A stretch of 64,000 nucleotides of DNA from JBHYDC01 sp051861205. GTDB lineage: Bacteria > Pseudomonadota > Alphaproteobacteria > Rhizobiales > Pleomorphomonadaceae. Both the position numbers and the translations under genes were made by a program. Below, piece after piece: positions 9,674 through 18,700 of this stretch; positions within the stretch are counted from its first letter, which is position 1, and every line of letters begins with the position of its first letter. The stretch spans positions 129,246 through 193,245 of the forward strand of contig JBHYDC010000007.1 of NCBI GenBank assembly GCA_051861205.1, read 5' to 3'. The notes under the pieces were generated by a model that ran no database searches, was not told where the DNA came from, and saw nothing but the letters and a program-made list of their open reading frames with translations.

Positions 9674-9708
9674 CGAAAAAGGGCTCGTCGATTGCTCGCT
9701 AAGCCCTT
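9674..9708 (-). terminator. Rho-independent terminator of tRNA-Val
   Basis: Read on the minus strand, the stem AAGGGCT/AGCCCTT with an intervening loop is followed by TTTTTCG. It lies 8 bases beyond the CCA end of the tRNA. Confidence 0.75.
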
Positions 9709-9715
9709 GAAAGAA

Positions 9716-9790
<75 letters not shown>

Positions 9791-9898
9791 TAGTCCATTC
9801 ATGCGGGTCGCCTCGCGGCGATTGGGAGGGGGTATACCCACGTTGCCCCCCCATTGCAAGACTGTCGCGACGTCTTTGTCGGCCTTGAAGCGCGACCG

Positions 9899-10261
9899 TC
9901 AGGCTGCGGCCAGCATCTTCTCGACTTCGCGGACCAAGTCCTTCAGGTGGAAGGGCTTGGAAAGCACCTTGGCGTCTTTGGGGGCTTGGCTGTCCGGGTT
10001 CAGCGCAACAGCGGCAAAGCCGGTGATGAACATGATCTTGAGGTCGGGGTCGAGTTCGCTCGCCCGGCGCGCAAGCTCGATGCCATCCATCTCCGGCATC
10101 ACGATGTCGGTCAGAAGCAGCGTGAACGGCTCCTCGCGCAGGCGCTCGTAAGCACTCTTGCCGTTGTCGAACGAAACCACGTCGTAGCCGGCATTATTCA
10201 ACGCCTTGGCCAGGAAGCGGCGCATGTCGTTGTCGTCTTCGGCGAGGAGAATTCGGTTCAT
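9899..10261 (-). CDS. cpdR: CpdR single-domain response regulator
   Basis: A 120-residue stand-alone receiver domain. The acidic pocket is D9-D10, the phospho-acceptor is D52 (LLTDIVMPEMDG), and the switch residues are T80 and K102. Composition and length match CpdR, which in Caulobacter and Sinorhizobium helps ClpXP find cell-cycle substrates in its unphosphorylated state and is switched off by the CckA-ChpT phosphorelay. The protein ends in LAAA; in Caulobacter the terminal Ala-Ala makes CpdR itself a ClpXP substrate. It is transcribed away from an N-formylglutamate amidohydrolase-like gene, a neighbourhood seen in rhizobia. Confidence 0.93.
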   Translation of the reverse strand: MNRILLAEDDNDMRRFLAKALNNAGYDVVSFDNGKSAYERLREEPFTLLLTDIVMPEMDGIELARRASELDPDLKIMFITGFAAVALNPDSQAPKDAKVLSKPFHLKDLVREVEKMLAAA

Positions 10262-10504
10262 CGGGTGTTCCGGTCATAAGGCGTCAGGGGGAAGGGGGTC
10301 CGGTCGGCGCATCCATTCATGGATTCCATAAGCCGGCACGACGGTAAAGATGAGGTAAGCAGCCTTTCGTAACTCCCCCATCAATCGTGGATCATGCCTT
10401 CGTGGGGCGGCAAAGCGTCTGCCTTTCTGTGGACAGTGAGACGCGAACAGGGCACCATATCAAAAAGCGGCGAAGCATCGCGGCGTGAATGGACCGGAGA
10501 AGGC

Positions 10505-11401
10505 ATGCGCGTCGTCGCGGATTTCGTCACCGATTCACCCTTCGAGGTGACCGCGCCAGCCGAACAGGCCCTTGCCTTCGTGTTCAATTCGCCACATTCC
10601 GGCGCTTGCTACCCCGCTTCCTTCCTCTCCACCTCCCGGCTTGATGCCCGCCGCATTCGGCAGTCGGAGGATGCCCACGTCGACCGGCTGTTTTCAAACG
10701 TCGTCGGCCTCGGCGCGCCGTTGCTGCGAGCGAATTTTCCGCGCGCCTTTCTCGACGTCAATCGTGAGCCCTACGAACTCGACCCTAAAATGTTCGCCGG
10801 GCGCCTGCCGTCCTACGCGAACATTCGCTCCATCCGTGTGGCCGGCGGTCTTGGCACCATAGCGCGGGTGGTTGCCGAACAGGAAGAAATCTACATCGGC
10901 CAGATCCCGGTCGAGGAAGCGCTCGACCGTATCGAGACCATATACAAACCCTACCACGCGACTCTCCGCCGGCTTCTCGCCCACACCCATGTGCGGTTCG
11001 GGGCAGCGGTACTGATTGACTGCCACTCCATGCCGTCGGTCGTACGCGGACAAGATCTCCGCGGCCGCTCGGATTTCGTTCTCGGCGACCGCTACGGCAC
11101 CAGCGCGGCCCGCGCGCTCGTGGAGCACGCTGCGGACGCTATCGCGGATCTCGGCTATTCCGTCTCGATCAATAAACCCTACGCGGGCGGCTTCATCACC
11201 GAACATTATGGCCGTCCAGCCAAGGGGCTTCACGCCATTCAGATCGAGGTGAACCGAGGCCTCTATATGGACGAACGCACCTTCGAGCCGCTGGCCGGCT
11301 TTGATGCGCTGCGCGCCGATGTAACGCGTTTCGTCCGCGCGCTGGTCGATTATCCAGCATCAGCGCTTGCCGTGTCGCCAAACCGCTTCGCGGCGGAATG
11401 A
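10505..11401 (+). CDS. N-formylglutamate amidohydrolase family protein
   Basis: A 298-residue cytoplasmic hydrolase of the HutG-like FGase family, which includes enzymes that hydrolyse N-formyl-L-glutamate to formate and glutamate. Supporting motifs are the FVFNSPHSGACYP block near the start, FPRAFLDVNREPYELD, LIDCHSMPSV, and NKPYAGGFITEHYGRP with IQIEVNRGLYMDE near the end. I chose the ATG at 10505 (GGAGA just upstream); an in-frame ATG at 10394 would add 37 unrelated residues. No other histidine-degradation gene is near, so a role in His catabolism is not shown, and the paralogue beside cpdR may have another substrate. Confidence 0.88.
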   Translation: MRVVADFVTDSPFEVTAPAEQALAFVFNSPHSGACYPASFLSTSRLDARRIRQSEDAHVDRLFSNVVGLGAPLLRANFPRAFLDVNREPYELDPKMFAGRLPSYANIRSIRVAGGLGTIARVVAEQEEIYIGQIPVEEALDRIETIYKPYHATLRRLLAHTHVRFGAAVLIDCHSMPSVVRGQDLRGRSDFVLGDRYGTSAARALVEHAADAIADLGYSVSINKPYAGGFITEHYGRPAKGLHAIQIEVNRGLYMDERTFEPLAGFDALRADVTRFVRALVDYPASALAVSPNRFAAE

Positions 11402-11438
11402 CTTGGCGGACCCCGGTTTAGCCCGCCTTGCAGCGCCC

Positions 11439-11516
11439 AAAGAAAAAGGGCCGTCGCGGGTGCGGCGGCCCAAGTCTTAGGGAGGAAACGCCCAAAGAGG
11501 GCATGCAATCCATCGC
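11439..11516 (-). ncRNA. suhB / MmgR (alpha-r8) family small RNA
   Basis: The minus-strand transcript contains a first hairpin GCCC-TCTTT-GGGC (about 11491-11504). A pyrimidine-rich single-stranded block GTTTCCTCCCTAAGACTT follows. It ends in a strong GC stem (GGGCCGCCGC-ACCC-GCGACGGCCC, 11448-11471) and TTTTTCTTT, a rho-independent terminator. This is the layout of the alphaproteobacterial suhB motif, known in Sinorhizobium as MmgR, a trans-acting sRNA tied to polyhydroxybutyrate and carbon/nitrogen state. As in other rhizobia, it lies beside an inositol-monophosphatase-type gene and is divergent from it. The CCUCCC stretch is a likely anti-Shine-Dalgarno seed. The 5' end is approximate. This RNA and its promoter fill most of the 343-bp gap. 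Confidence 0.8.
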
Positions 11517-11522
11517 TGTATT

Positions 11523-11561
11523 GCACCGCAGCAATTTGGGTGCGCACCGCAGCAGAGTCAA
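11523..11561 (-). promoter_or_regulatory. Promoter region of the suhB-type RNA with paired direct repeats
   Basis: Just upstream of the small RNA on the minus strand are two exact copies of TGCTGCGGTGC (plus-strand 11523-11533 and 11544-11554). They start 21 bp apart, two helical turns, so a dimeric activator could bind one face. A TTGACT hexamer at 11556-11561 could be a -35 element. I cannot place a convincing -10 box. Confidence 0.5.
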
Positions 11562-11744
11562 CAATCGGCTGAAACACAAAAATCTGAACAGGGCCAATCG
11601 CTCGCGCCACTTCTCCACGCAGGTCGCGGCAATGACTGCCAATTCGGTTGATTAAATCTTTGTTTCCAAATAATTAGCACAATCTGAGCAATTTGGCCTT
11701 TGCCCCTTCAGGATGGCCCGCCCTGCAAAAAGGACAATTCAGCT

Positions 11745-12530
11745 ATGCGCAAAACGCAAATCTGGGCGCCCTTCATCGATACCCTGGCGGATGCTGCGGG
11801 CGCAGCGATCCTGCCGTATTTCCGTACGCGCATGGATATCGAGAATAAGCTGCACGGCACCTTCGACCCCGTGACTGCTGCCGACCGCGCGGCGGAATTG
11901 GCCATGCGCGCCCTGATCGGCGAGGCCTATCCTGACCACGGCATCCTCGGCGAAGAATTCGGCGACGTCGCGCTCGGCGCCGAGCATGTTTGGGTTCTCG
12001 ATCCGATCGACGGCACCCGCGCGTTCATTTCCGGCCTGCCCGTTTGGGGCACCCTCATTGGCTTGAAGCAGAATGGGAGGCCGATTGCGGGCATGATGGC
12101 GCAGCCCTTCACCGGCGAGCGCTATTTCGGCGACGGCCAGTCCGCCACCTATCGCGGCCCCGGCGGCGACGCCCCGCTGACGACCCGCCCCTGCGCCTCC
12201 CTTGAGGAAGCTACTCTTTTCACGACATCTCCGAACATCTTCTCCGGAGAAGACCGCCCCGGCTACGACCGGGTAGAGCGCTCCGTCCGCCTCGCCCGCT
12301 ACGGCTGTGATTGCTATGCCTACTGCATGGTCGCTGCCGGTCATGTCGATCTCGTCGTCGAGGCCGGCCTCAAACCCTTCGATATCGTGGCGCTCATACC
12401 CGTCATCGAGGGGGCCGGCGGCGTGGTGACGAGTTGGGACGGCGGCAATCCCTGCAACGGGGGCCGCATCATCGCCAGCGGCGACCCGCGTCTCCACGAG
12501 AAGGCCCTGAAGCTGCTGGCCACCCAATAA
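11745..12530 (+). CDS. hisN: Histidinol-phosphatase, inositol-monophosphatase type
   Basis: A 261-residue enzyme of the Mg-dependent, Li-sensitive phosphatase superfamily. Metal-site motifs are G69-E70-E71 (ILGEEFG), D86-P-I-D89-G-T (WVLDPIDGT) and a later GLKPFD. The full pattern, including RAFISGLPVWGTLIGL and YGCDCYAYCMVAAGHVDLVVE, matches rhizobial HisN, which makes histidinol from histidinol phosphate in histidine synthesis. An inositol-phosphatase activity cannot be excluded from sequence alone. The ATG at 11745 follows AGGAC. It stands alone on its strand, with the suhB-type RNA divergent upstream. Confidence 0.88.
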   Translation: MRKTQIWAPFIDTLADAAGAAILPYFRTRMDIENKLHGTFDPVTAADRAAELAMRALIGEAYPDHGILGEEFGDVALGAEHVWVLDPIDGTRAFISGLPVWGTLIGLKQNGRPIAGMMAQPFTGERYFGDGQSATYRGPGGDAPLTTRPCASLEEATLFTTSPNIFSGEDRPGYDRVERSVRLARYGCDCYAYCMVAAGHVDLVVEAGLKPFDIVALIPVIEGAGGVVTSWDGGNPCNGGRIIASGDPRLHEKALKLLATQ

Positions 12531-12558
12531 GCCCGGGCCGACCTCTGTCTCCAGGCGC

Positions 12559-13509
12559 TCAGTAGGGCGAGCTGCCCGGCACAAACGCGTCGAAGGCTGC
12601 CCAGAACTGCGCTTTGAAATAAGCTCGCTCCATTAGAATCTCGTGTTTTGCGCCTGGAATCAGCACATAGGCCGCGCCGCGCAGCCGCCGCGCCATCCGC
12701 TCCACGGCCACCTTCGACACGACCACGTCGCCGCCGCAGTTGACCAGCATCACAGGCATCGGCACCGATGCTGGAAAATCGACTCTGTCGATATCGTCGA
12801 ACAGATGCAGCGCCTGGTTAACCCAGCGAATGCTTGGGGGCCCGGCTGCAAGGTCCGGCCGGCGCGTCGTGATCTCCATCATCATATCGAATGATGCACG
12901 ATCGGAGGTGAGCGGGTTCGTCTCGAACGTGCGGATGCGTTTTCGCGCGTAGCGCGCAAGCGGAACCCGTCCTCGCCCAAGCCCAACCAATCCGGCTATT
13001 CCCGTCAAACGCCTGATCGTGGCGCGGCCGAACGGCACGTCTCCAAAATCAAGGAAGGGCGCCGTCAGAACCATGCGCGAGATCCAAGGCGTCAATCGAC
13101 GGGCAGCCTTCAGCACGATAAGCCCGCCCATGGAATGGGCCAATGCGAAGTAAGGCGGCGGGCAATCCGGCAAGACGAGATCGCGGCGGAAGGCCTCGAT
13201 GTCACGCTCAAAGTCGGAAAACAGCCGAATGTGATCGTTGGGTAGCCCTATGAACGGCCGATCGGACCCGCCCTGCCCCCTCCAGTCAAAGGTGGCGACC
13301 GCAAATCCGCGTCCCCTCAGCTCCTCCACCAACCGGAAATACTTCTCAATCTGCTCACCCCGTCCCTGGAACAGGCACACCGTTCCGCGCACCGGGCGAA
13401 CCGTCGGCGGAAAGCGTACTGCGCGCAGGCGCACCCCGTCCTTCGTCGTCACGGGTACGACAAGCGCATCCGGCGGAATCGGATTACCAGGAGTGTTCAA
13501 GAGGTCCAT
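12559..13509 (-). CDS. Alpha/beta hydrolase, lysophospholipase-like
   Basis: A 316-residue alpha/beta-fold serine hydrolase of the PldB/monoglyceride-lipase type. The nucleophile is S126 in AHSMGG, with an oxyanion block (CLFQGRGEQIEKY), a VNCGGDVVVS acid segment and a C-terminal His in PGAKHEILME. Members cleave lysophospholipids or monoacylglycerols; the substrate here is unknown. I start at the ATG at 13507-13509 because the longer open frame to 13644 adds a basic, unrelated leader that overlaps the probable heat-shock promoter of the divergent gene. It converges on hisN with a 28-bp gap. Confidence 0.82.
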   Translation of the reverse strand: MDLLNTPGNPIPPDALVVPVTTKDGVRLRAVRFPPTVRPVRGTVCLFQGRGEQIEKYFRLVEELRGRGFAVATFDWRGQGGSDRPFIGLPNDHIRLFSDFERDIEAFRRDLVLPDCPPPYFALAHSMGGLIVLKAARRLTPWISRMVLTAPFLDFGDVPFGRATIRRLTGIAGLVGLGRGRVPLARYARKRIRTFETNPLTSDRASFDMMMEITTRRPDLAAGPPSIRWVNQALHLFDDIDRVDFPASVPMPVMLVNCGGDVVVSKVAVERMARRLRGAAYVLIPGAKHEILMERAYFKAQFWAAFDAFVPGSSPY

Positions 13510-13617
13510 CTCGGTCCCAATCACGGTGCCCGAAGCACGGTGAACATATGCAGCTAGATGACGATCCCGGATACTGGAAAAAGTGTTTTTGGCCAAACCA
13601 AGCCACCCAATACCCCT

Positions 13618-13648
13618 CTTGCGTCGCCTGGGCTCTACACCCACATCT
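13618..13648 (+). promoter_or_regulatory. Possible RpoH (heat-shock) promoter for the small Hsp
   Basis: CTTGCGT (13618-13624), a 16-bp spacer and CCACATCT (13641-13648) resemble the sigma-32 consensus CTTGAAA ... CCCCATNT, matching 7 of 8 in the -10 box. It lies about 120 bp upstream of the hsp20 start, which leaves a long 5' leader. I found no clear ROSE thermometer hairpin. Confidence 0.4.
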
Positions 13649-13769
13649 CCAACGCGGATGCTCTTTATGGGGTCCGCCCGGTGCCAGCAAATCTAGATCG
13701 GCCTTCAAGTGGCGATCGAAAGTGCTGCGCCGGAGATCTTAAAGTCGCTCAAAAGTCGAGGACACAACC

Positions 13770-14243
13770 ATGCGCAACGTGGACTTCACCCCGCTCTATC
13801 GCTCTACGATCGGCTTCGACCGTCTGTTCTCCATGCTCGACCAGATGGCAGCCAGCGAAAACGGGGCACAGACTTATCCGCCCTACAATATCGAGCGTAC
13901 CGGCGAAAACGCTTATCGCATTACGATTGCGGTTGCCGGCTTCTCAGATAGCGACCTTGTCATCGAGGCACGCGAAAACACGCTGACCGTGAAGGGCGAA
14001 AAGAAGGCCGATGCCGGCGCGGACGGCTCCGAAGTGCTGTATCGCGGCATTGCGTCACGCGCCTTCGAGCGCCGCTTCCAGCTTGCCGACCATGTCGAGG
14101 TCAAGGCTGCGATATTGGAGCACGGCCTCCTTCACCTCGATCTCATTCGTGAGATCCCCGAGGAGAAGCGCACCCGCAAGATCGCGATCAATCGCACCGA
14201 ACCCGCGCAGCAGATCGAAGCGGTTCAGGGCACCGTGAACTGA
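13770..14243 (+). CDS. Small heat-shock protein (Hsp20/IbpA family)
   Basis: A 157-residue holdase chaperone that binds unfolded proteins in the cytoplasm. The alpha-crystallin domain runs from about residue 36 to 135. Diagnostic blocks are YPPYNIERTGENAYRI, VAGFSDSDLVIEARENTLTVKG, the RGIASRAFERRFQLADHV segment and VKAAILEHGLLHLDL, followed by a short charged tail. It matches the class of Hsp20 genes common in rhizobia. The upstream leader holds a possible RpoH promoter. The ribosome site is GAGGAC, and a strong terminator follows. Confidence 0.93.
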   Translation: MRNVDFTPLYRSTIGFDRLFSMLDQMAASENGAQTYPPYNIERTGENAYRITIAVAGFSDSDLVIEARENTLTVKGEKKADAGADGSEVLYRGIASRAFERRFQLADHVEVKAAILEHGLLHLDLIREIPEEKRTRKIAINRTEPAQQIEAVQGTVN

Positions 14244-14269
14244 TCTAACGTTCGGCATTTATTTCAAGA

Positions 14270-14300
14270 GGCGCTCCGGCATGGGTCGGGGCGCCTTTTT
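14270..14300 (+). terminator. Terminator after the small heat-shock gene
   Basis: The stem GGCGCTCC (14270-14277) pairs with GGGGCGCC (14288-14295), with one G-T pair, and is followed by TTTTT. It lies 27 bp after the hsp20 stop and abuts the end of the convergent threonine aldolase gene. Confidence 0.8.
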
Positions 14301-15358
14301 CACACGTGATCAAGTGCTGCGATGAAAGCGGATACGTCGTGCGGTGTTGTCGCAAAGCTGGTGACCAGCCTGATCAGGCTCTCGCCTTCAATCGGCCGCT
14401 CGCCGGGCGATAGCCCGTCCACCGGCCAGTCGTAAAACGCGGCTCCAGCCGCTCGCATACGCTTCGACGTCGCGTCGGACCACACGGCGAACACTTCGTT
14501 TGCTTCTGGTTCGAACAACAGACGTGCGTGAGGTGATTTCTTGATCCCGTCCGCAAGCCGCCGCGCCATCGCGTTGGCCGCAATCGCATTGTCCAGCCAA
14601 TGACCTTGGTCGAAGTATCCTTGGAACTGAGCGGCGACGAACCGGCTCTTGGAAAAAAGCTGCCCGGCCCGCTTGCGCGCATAGGCGAAATCATCGGCCA
14701 TGCGGGTATCGAATAGCACAACCGCCTCCGCGCACCAGCAGCCGTTCTTGGTGCCCCCGAACGACAGAAGATCCACGCCGGCGCGCCACGTCATGTCTGC
14801 GGCCGACACGTTCAGCGCGACGAGCGCATTTGCGAACCGTGCGCCGTCCATGTGCACCTTCAGCCCGGCGCCATGCGCCACCTTGGCAATCGCGCTTATC
14901 TCGTCCACGCTATAAAGAGTGCCCCATTCGCTCGCCTGGGTCAGGCTCACCGCAGTCGGCCGGCCATGATGCACCGCCGGAGGATGGAAGCGCTTGATCG
15001 CGGCCTCCAGACCCTCAGCCGTGATCTTCCCGCGCGGCCCCGGTATCGGCATCAGCTTCGAGCCGCCTGAAAAGAACTCCGGCGCACCCGCTTCATCCAC
15101 GACCACATGGCTGGTTTCATGCACGAAGGTGAACCCGCCCGGCCGTGACACCGCAGCCAGCGACAAGGCGTTCGCTGCCGTTCCCGTCGCCACGAAAAAC
15201 ACGCCGACCTCGCGCTCGAAGACCTTCGCAAACCAGTTGGATGCGATGCTCGTAGCGTCATCGGCGCCGTAGGCCGGAACGAAGCCGTGGATGGCGTCTG
15301 CCAGAGCTGCTGCGACGGGAGCCGAGGCTCCCGCCCAATTGTCGCTTGAAAAGTTCAT
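14300..15358 (-). CDS. ltaE: Low-specificity L-threonine aldolase
   Basis: A 352-residue PLP enzyme that splits L-threonine or allo-threonine to glycine and acetaldehyde. It has the fold-type I aldolase layout: the FFVATGTAANALSL phosphate-binding loop, the ring-stacking His in HETSHVVVDEAGA, the DGAR motif (VHMDGARFANAL) and the PLP-binding lysine K204 in LLSFGGTKNG. The ATG at 15356-15358 (MNFSSDNWAG) is the conserved family start; the frame continues upstream to 15481 with no family resemblance. It is transcribed divergently from gltB. Confidence 0.9.
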   Translation of the reverse strand: MNFSSDNWAGASAPVAAALADAIHGFVPAYGADDATSIASNWFAKVFEREVGVFFVATGTAANALSLAAVSRPGGFTFVHETSHVVVDEAGAPEFFSGGSKLMPIPGPRGKITAEGLEAAIKRFHPPAVHHGRPTAVSLTQASEWGTLYSVDEISAIAKVAHGAGLKVHMDGARFANALVALNVSAADMTWRAGVDLLSFGGTKNGCWCAEAVVLFDTRMADDFAYARKRAGQLFSKSRFVAAQFQGYFDQGHWLDNAIAANAMARRLADGIKKSPHARLLFEPEANEVFAVWSDATSKRMRAAGAAFYDWPVDGLSPGERPIEGESLIRLVTSFATTPHDVSAFIAALDHV

Positions 15359-15762
15359 GGAGAAGATTCTAGCGCACCAAGGAAAAACAGCAAAGGCAGA
15401 TATTGGCAATTCTCCCAAGCTAAGTCCACACTGCGGGGTGGACGCACCAAAAATGCGGCTGACGACAGGCCCATCCCGCATCGCAGCATCGAAATTTGGG
15501 TCAGCATGATTGACGCGCCGCCAGGTTATGCGTAAACCGCATCAACCATGCACGGCTGCGATAGTTTGGCAGTCGGGCGTTCCCGCTTTCGAATTGCCAT
15601 CGAAGCCGGGATTGCTAGAACCGATGAGCTGCCCCTTTCCGCACATCTTCTTGGGATGCCGGAAGCGGGCGGCTGTCAGTGTCTCCGGCGGCTCGTTTTG
15701 CTTCTGGATCCTGGAATAACGTTAGCCGATCCCGCGCGGTCGGTAAGATATGGGGACGGGCG
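15359..15762. other. Divergent intergenic region between ltaE and gltB
   Basis: About 400 bp without a credible gene. It must hold the promoters of both flanking genes. The only structure I see is a GTCCAC-N8-GTGGAC inverted repeat at 15424-15443. The short open frames here have no codon bias or ribosome site. Confidence 0.5.
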
Positions 15763-18700
15763 ATGACGCTGAAGCCGATCCACTCGACGATCGCAGAAAA
15801 CGGCCAAGTGGGCGTCGCCCCGAGCCGCGTCATGACGGCTGCCGCCCGCGACCACGCCGCAGCCAATGGTCTCTATGATCCCGCGCGAGAGCACGATGCC
15901 TGCGGTGTCGGCTTCATCGCCTCTCTCAAGGGCGAAAAGACCCACCGCATTGTTGCCGACGGTCTCCAGATCCTAGAAAACCTCACCCATCGCGGCGCGG
16001 TCGGCGCTGATCCGCTGATGGGCGACGGCGCCGGCATGCTGGCACAGATCCCGGACGCTCTTTTCCGCGCCGAAAGCGCCGCCCTCGGCTTCGCCTTGCC
16101 CGAACCCGGCGCTTACGCCGTCGGCTTCCTCTTCATGCCGCGCGATCCGGATTTCCGGGCTTGGTGCGAGAGCATCGTCGCGGACGTCGTCGCCGCCGAA
16201 GGCCAAATTTTGCTGGGCTGGCGCGACGTGCCCACCGACAACGCCTGCCTCTCCAAGGCCCCTGAGATCGCCGCTACCGAGCCCGTCCACCGGCAGGTCT
16301 TCATCGGTCGCGGGCCAACCGTTCGCGATGAAGCCGAGTTCGAGCGCCGCCTCTTCATCCTCCGGAAGGTCATCTCCAACACCGTCTACGCCCGCTCCGG
16401 CGTGGAGGATTCCGGTTTCTATGTCGTGTCGCTCTCCAGCCGCACCGTCGTCTACAAGGGCATGTTCCTCGCCTGGCAGCTCGGCGCCTATTACAAGGAC
16501 TTAACCGACCCGCGCTTCGTCTCCGCGCTCGCCCTCGTCCATCAGCGCTTTTCCACCAATACCTTCCCCTCCTGGAAGCTCGCGCATCCCTACCGCATGG
16601 TCGCCCACAACGGCGAGATCAACACGCTGCGCGGCAACGTCAACTGGATGGCCGCCCGTCAGGCATCGGTAGAATCCGAGCTGTTCGGCGCAGACATCTC
16701 CAAGCTCTGGCCCATCTCCTACGAAGGCCAGTCTGACACCGCCTGCTTCGACAACGCCTTGGAATTCCTCGTCCAAGGCGGCTACGAGCTTGCCCACGCC
16801 GCCATGATGCTGATCCCCGAGGCGTGGGCTGGCAACCCGCTCATGACCGAGGATCGCCGCGCGTTCTACGAATACCACGCCGCCCTGATGGAGCCGTGGG
16901 ACGGCCCGGCCGCCGTCGCCTTCACCGACGGCCGCCAGATCGGCGCCACCCTCGACCGCAACGGCCTGCGCCCCGCCCGCTATCTCGTCACCGACGACGG
17001 CCTCGTGATCATGGCGTCGGAGGCCGGCGTACTGCCGATCGCGGAGGAGCGCATCGTTAAGAAGTGGCGGCTCCAGCCCGGCCGCATGCTCCTCATCGAT
17101 CTGGAAGCCGGCCGCATCGTCTCCGACGACGAGATCAAGCAGCGCCTCGCCGCCGCCCACCCCTATAAGGACTGGCTCGCCCGCACCCAGATCGTGCTGG
17201 AGGACATGCCCCCCGTCGCCGTCTCGTCCGTGGTGTCGAACGAGCCCCTGCTCGATCGCCAGCAGGCCTTCGGCTATAGCCAAGAAGACCTGAAGATCCT
17301 GATGGCCCCCATGGCCGTCACCGGTCAGGAAGCGATCGGCTCCATGGGCACAGACACGCCCATCGCCGCCCTGTCGAACAAGGCCAAGGGCCTCTACGAC
17401 TATTTCAAGCAGAACTTCGCCCAGGTCACCAACCCTCCGATCGACCCGATCCGCGAGGAACTGGTGATGAGCCTCGTCTCCTTCATCGGCCCGCGCCCGA
17501 ACCTCTTCGATCTCGCCGGCGTCTCGTCGAAAAAGCGCCTTGAAGTCCGCCAGCCGATCCTCACCAACCAGGATCTCGACAAGATCCGCATGATCGGCGA
17601 CATCGCCGAGAACCAGTTCCAGGCGAAAACCCTCGACATTACCTTCGACGTGAAGCGCGGCCCCGAAGGCGTCCGCCTCGCGCTCGATCGCCTGTGCGAG
17701 CGTGCTGAAGAAGCGGTGCGCGCCAAGTACAACATCATCATTCTGTCGGACCGGCTGCTTTCGCGCAGCCGCGTCGCCATCCCCGCCCTGCTCGCCACCG
17801 CCGGCGTGCATAATCACCTGATCCGGAAAGGGCTTCGCACCTCCGTCGGCCTCGTCCTGGAGTCGGGCGAGCCGCGCGAAGTCCATCATTTCTGTGTGCT
17901 GGCCGGTTATGGTGCCGAGGCGATCAACCCCTATCTCGCCTTCGAGACGCTGGCCGCCATGAAGTCGACCTTCCCCGAGGAGGTCGACGACGAGGAGATC
18001 GTCTACCGCTACATCAAGTCGATCGACAAAGGCATTCTGAAGGTCATGTCCAAGATGGGCATCTCGACCTACCAGAGCTATTGCGGCGCGCAGATCTTCG
18101 ACGCGGTCGGCCTGAACTCGGCCTTCGTCGATCAGTATTTCTTCGGCACCGCCACCACCATCGAAGGCATCGGCCTGAACGAGATCGCGGCCGAGACCTT
18201 CGACCGCCACGCCGCCGCCTTCGGCGACGACCCTGTGCTCGCCCGCTCGCTCGACATCGGCGGCGAATACGCTTACCGCCAGCGCGGCGAGGCCCACATC
18301 TGGACGCCCGACATCGTCGCCGAACTCCAGCACGCCGTCCGCCTCAACCTTCCGGAAAAATACCTCGCCTACGCCAAGTCCGTGAACGAGGAAACCAGCC
18401 GCTATTCCGTGCGCGGTCAGTTCCACATCAAGTCCGCAGAGGAGGCCGGACGCTTGGCCCTCCCCCTCGACGAGGTTGAGTCCGCCGAATCCATCGTCCG
18501 CCGCTTCTCCACCGGCGCGATGTCCTTCGGCTCCATCAGCCGCGAGGCGCACACCACGCTCGCCATCGCAATGAACCGCATCGGCGGACGCTCCAACACC
18601 GGCGAGGGCGGCGAGGAAGCCGAGCGCTTCCAGCCGCTCGCAAACGGCGACAGCCTGCGCTCCGCCATCAAGCAGGTCGCCTCCGGCCGCTTCGGCGTCA

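Noticed and set aside
11418..11642. Minus-strand open frame overlapping the suhB-type RNA
   Set aside because: It lacks a ribosome site, and its 3' half is the RNA terminator; the non-coding RNA explains the conservation pattern.
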